Assembly: GCA_028822945.1 (NCBI GenBank)
Contig: JAPKCN010000083.1
Location: forward strand, 1-7,842
Length of the DNA: 7,842 bases
Direction: 5' to 3'
DNA from: Porticoccaceae bacterium
GTDB lineage: Bacteria > Pseudomonadota > Gammaproteobacteria > Pseudomonadales > Porticoccaceae
The position numbers were made by a program, and so were the translations under genes. Of the stretch, positions 6,727-7,842 are shown in pieces; within the stretch, counting starts at the first letter, position 1, and each line of letters opens with the position of its first letter. Below the pieces are notes generated by a model that was given only the letters and a program-made list of their open reading frames with translations, was not told the DNA's origin and did not search any database.

Positions 6727-7644
6727 TTACGATCTGGCAGATTTTAGCGAGGGTTCAAATACCTGTCGACTGGATAACTCGGGGCGGTAGCTTAAGACTT
6801 TTTTAATGCGCTATCTTCGATTATCAGTCGATACTGCAGAAAACGCACATGACTCGCCTCATAGGCTGAGACACTTAACGGGTGATCCACTTCTAGGGCT
6901 ATTTTTAGCACTCAAGCTGGCAGCCTAATGAGCGGTTTTCGAGTATTTGCGCCAACTCCTAAATTCTGATGATGGTATCTGCTGCTCAGTTTTGGACGCC
7001 CGCAGGTCAGTCTTCAACGGCCCGCACCAGTGCTCACGCCAGATCGCGTGTCCAAATAAAGGTTAATGCGCTGCCGCTGGCCTTGACGGCGACTATTTGT
7101 TAGAGGTGAAATAGCGCGGTGATTGAGTTTTTAGTTCCGGCTCCAAGAATTGTGGCAACCCGCAATATAACTTGCTCTAGTTGCGGGTTGTCGCGGCGCG
7201 CGCGCTAAGAGAGTGTCGATTTCTCGCTGGTGATCGGAATATGAGAATTCGCTATTACCGCGTAGGGGCCCTGCTTTGGTAATTGGCTGGTGGTTATCGG
7301 CATGATAGGCATATGCGGCTTCGCGAAGGCCACTATGAGTCATTTGACGCCGAGTGCGACGCAGGCATCGTGTACATTTAAGTTTCCGTAAGACTGCCCT
7401 AGTAGGTCAATTTTCTGGGGTAGCGTCGTGGGAGGCGGCTAGACGAATAACTACATCCGGGTGTTCCGTCGCTGTGATTTTATTTGGCTCGTCGCCACGC
7501 ACGTCTGCACAGGTAAAGCGATGGCAGGACGAACGCAGTATTGGCACTGTATCGGTGGTGAGCCTATCGAAATAACTGTTGTCTAGTTCGCACATGAGGG
7601 CGACAGCTCCAAAGGCGCCGGTAACCAATACCCGCCCTTGTTAT
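6727..7644 (-). pseudogene. Decayed NAD-dependent epimerase/dehydratase (extended SDR)
   Basis: No intact ORF remains, but reading the minus strand and changing frame rebuilds an approximately 305-residue extended SDR, the family's normal length. In order: 'VLVTGAFGAV' (from about 7631), 'FTCADVRGDE', 'PDVVIRLAASHDATPEN', then a frameshift to 'LLGQSYGNLNVHDACVALGVK' (ending 7343), an in-frame TGA (7340-7342), another shift to 'YHADNHQPITKAGPLRGN' and 'FSYSDHQREIDTLLARA', a shift to 'VILRVATILGAGTKNSITALF', stop TAA (7100-7102), 'IVAVKASGSALTFIWTRDLA', stops at 7034-7036, 7007-7009, 6986-6988 and 6959-6961, 'ELAQIL', a shift to 'VRFLQYRLIIEDSALKKS' and finally 'SSRQVFEPSLKSA', ending at TAA 6727-6729. 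The YxxxK active site reads Tyr-Ser-Asp-His-Gln: Lys became Gln (CAG, 7227-7229). The start appears lost (ATA at 7642-7644). It lies tail to tail with the M20D gene. Confidence 0.85.
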
Positions 7645-7786
7645 TTTGCTGCGGCAAATAGATCGAACACGCGGCATCCTTGCTTAGGCACACCAAACAT
7701 TCTTGCAGAGTATCGGCATCGTGCTTTCCCAGTCTTTTCTACACCTGGCTACATTCACCAACTTTAATTTACCCTACGAATTGATA
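7645..7786. other. Intergenic gap with no supported gene
   Basis: This 142-base stretch lies between the 5' end of the SDR pseudogene and a probable plus-strand start. It should contain the old pseudogene promoter and the promoter of the rightward gene. The A/T-rich part near 7760-7788 is a plausible promoter zone, but I find no convincing hexamer pair. The short ORFs on both strands here have no recognisable protein features. Confidence 0.4.
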
Positions 7787-7842
7787 ATGCAAACCAATCA
7801 GCAAAACGCGCAACCCTTGCCTGCCACATTCGCCGAGCGGTA
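7787..7842 (+). CDS. Probable 5' end of a rightward gene (partial)
   Basis: From ATG at 7787 the frame stays open to the window edge (18 full codons), beginning 'MQTNQQNAQPLPATFAER'. The run 'LPATFAER' recalls the N-termini of uncharacterised cytosolic proteobacterial proteins that begin with a short polar lead and an 'LPxxFA' motif, but the fragment is too short to assign a family. There is no strong Shine-Dalgarno upstream, and the sequence does not look like a signal peptide. It is divergent from the SDR pseudogene. Confidence 0.4.
   Translation, partial: MQTNQQNAQPLPATFAER

Noticed and set aside
7647..7745. Minus-strand reading just upstream of the pseudogene (frame containing DADTLQECLVCLSKDAAC)
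   Set aside because: It is out of the SDR frame, has no start codon with a ribosome site, and matches no family I recognise; probably chance.
7354..7767. Two plus-strand ORFs of 73 and 62 residues in the right-hand region
   Set aside because: They lie antisense to the reconstructed SDR pseudogene or in the gap upstream of it; the minus-strand reading has clear family motifs, these do not.

Overview
The window reads as an ordinary chromosomal segment of a Gram-negative, probably marine or environmental gammaproteobacterium. This placement is an inference from moderate G+C, Gram-negative style signal peptides and the protein families present; no rRNA or other marker gene confirms it. I see no phage, transposon, CRISPR or tRNA signature.

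Layout, left to right. (1) The 3' end of a YtcJ-like amidohydrolase enters from the left edge (1-246). (2) After a short gap holding two back-to-back hairpins comes a tight two-gene operon: a FAD/NAD(P)-binding flavoprotein (344-1762) overlapping by ATGA a DUF2855 protein (1759-2865), which looks like a catalytically uncharacterised medium-chain reductase relative. (3) A separately transcribed exported DUF6607 protein follows (2961-4094). (4) A small soluble unknown (4211-4675) converges on a small three-helix membrane protein on the minus strand (4729-5100). (5) A 233-bp divergent gap carries a plausible sigma-70 promoter for an exported M20D amidohydrolase/peptidase (5334-6686). (6) The last kilobase looks empty by ORF length, but the minus strand holds a heavily decayed NAD-dependent epimerase/dehydratase (extended SDR) pseudogene, about 6727-7644. 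It can be rebuilt almost end to end by changing frame. (7) A new plus-strand gene probably starts at 7787 and runs off the edge.

How the genes may work together. Only the flavoprotein/DUF2855 pair has strong evidence of joint function: overlapping stop and start, and a good internal Shine-Dalgarno. Both carry Rossmann-type nucleotide-binding features, so a two-step redox conversion of a shared, unknown substrate is the simplest inference. The M20D enzyme and DUF6607 protein are predicted to be exported and act outside the cytoplasm. The SDR would once have been another cytoplasmic NAD(P)-dependent enzyme but has lost function here.

The points most worth a second look are the reconstructed SDR pseudogene and the uncharacterised flavoprotein/DUF2855 operon. 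I found no convincing evidence of a new defence, mobile or regulatory system.
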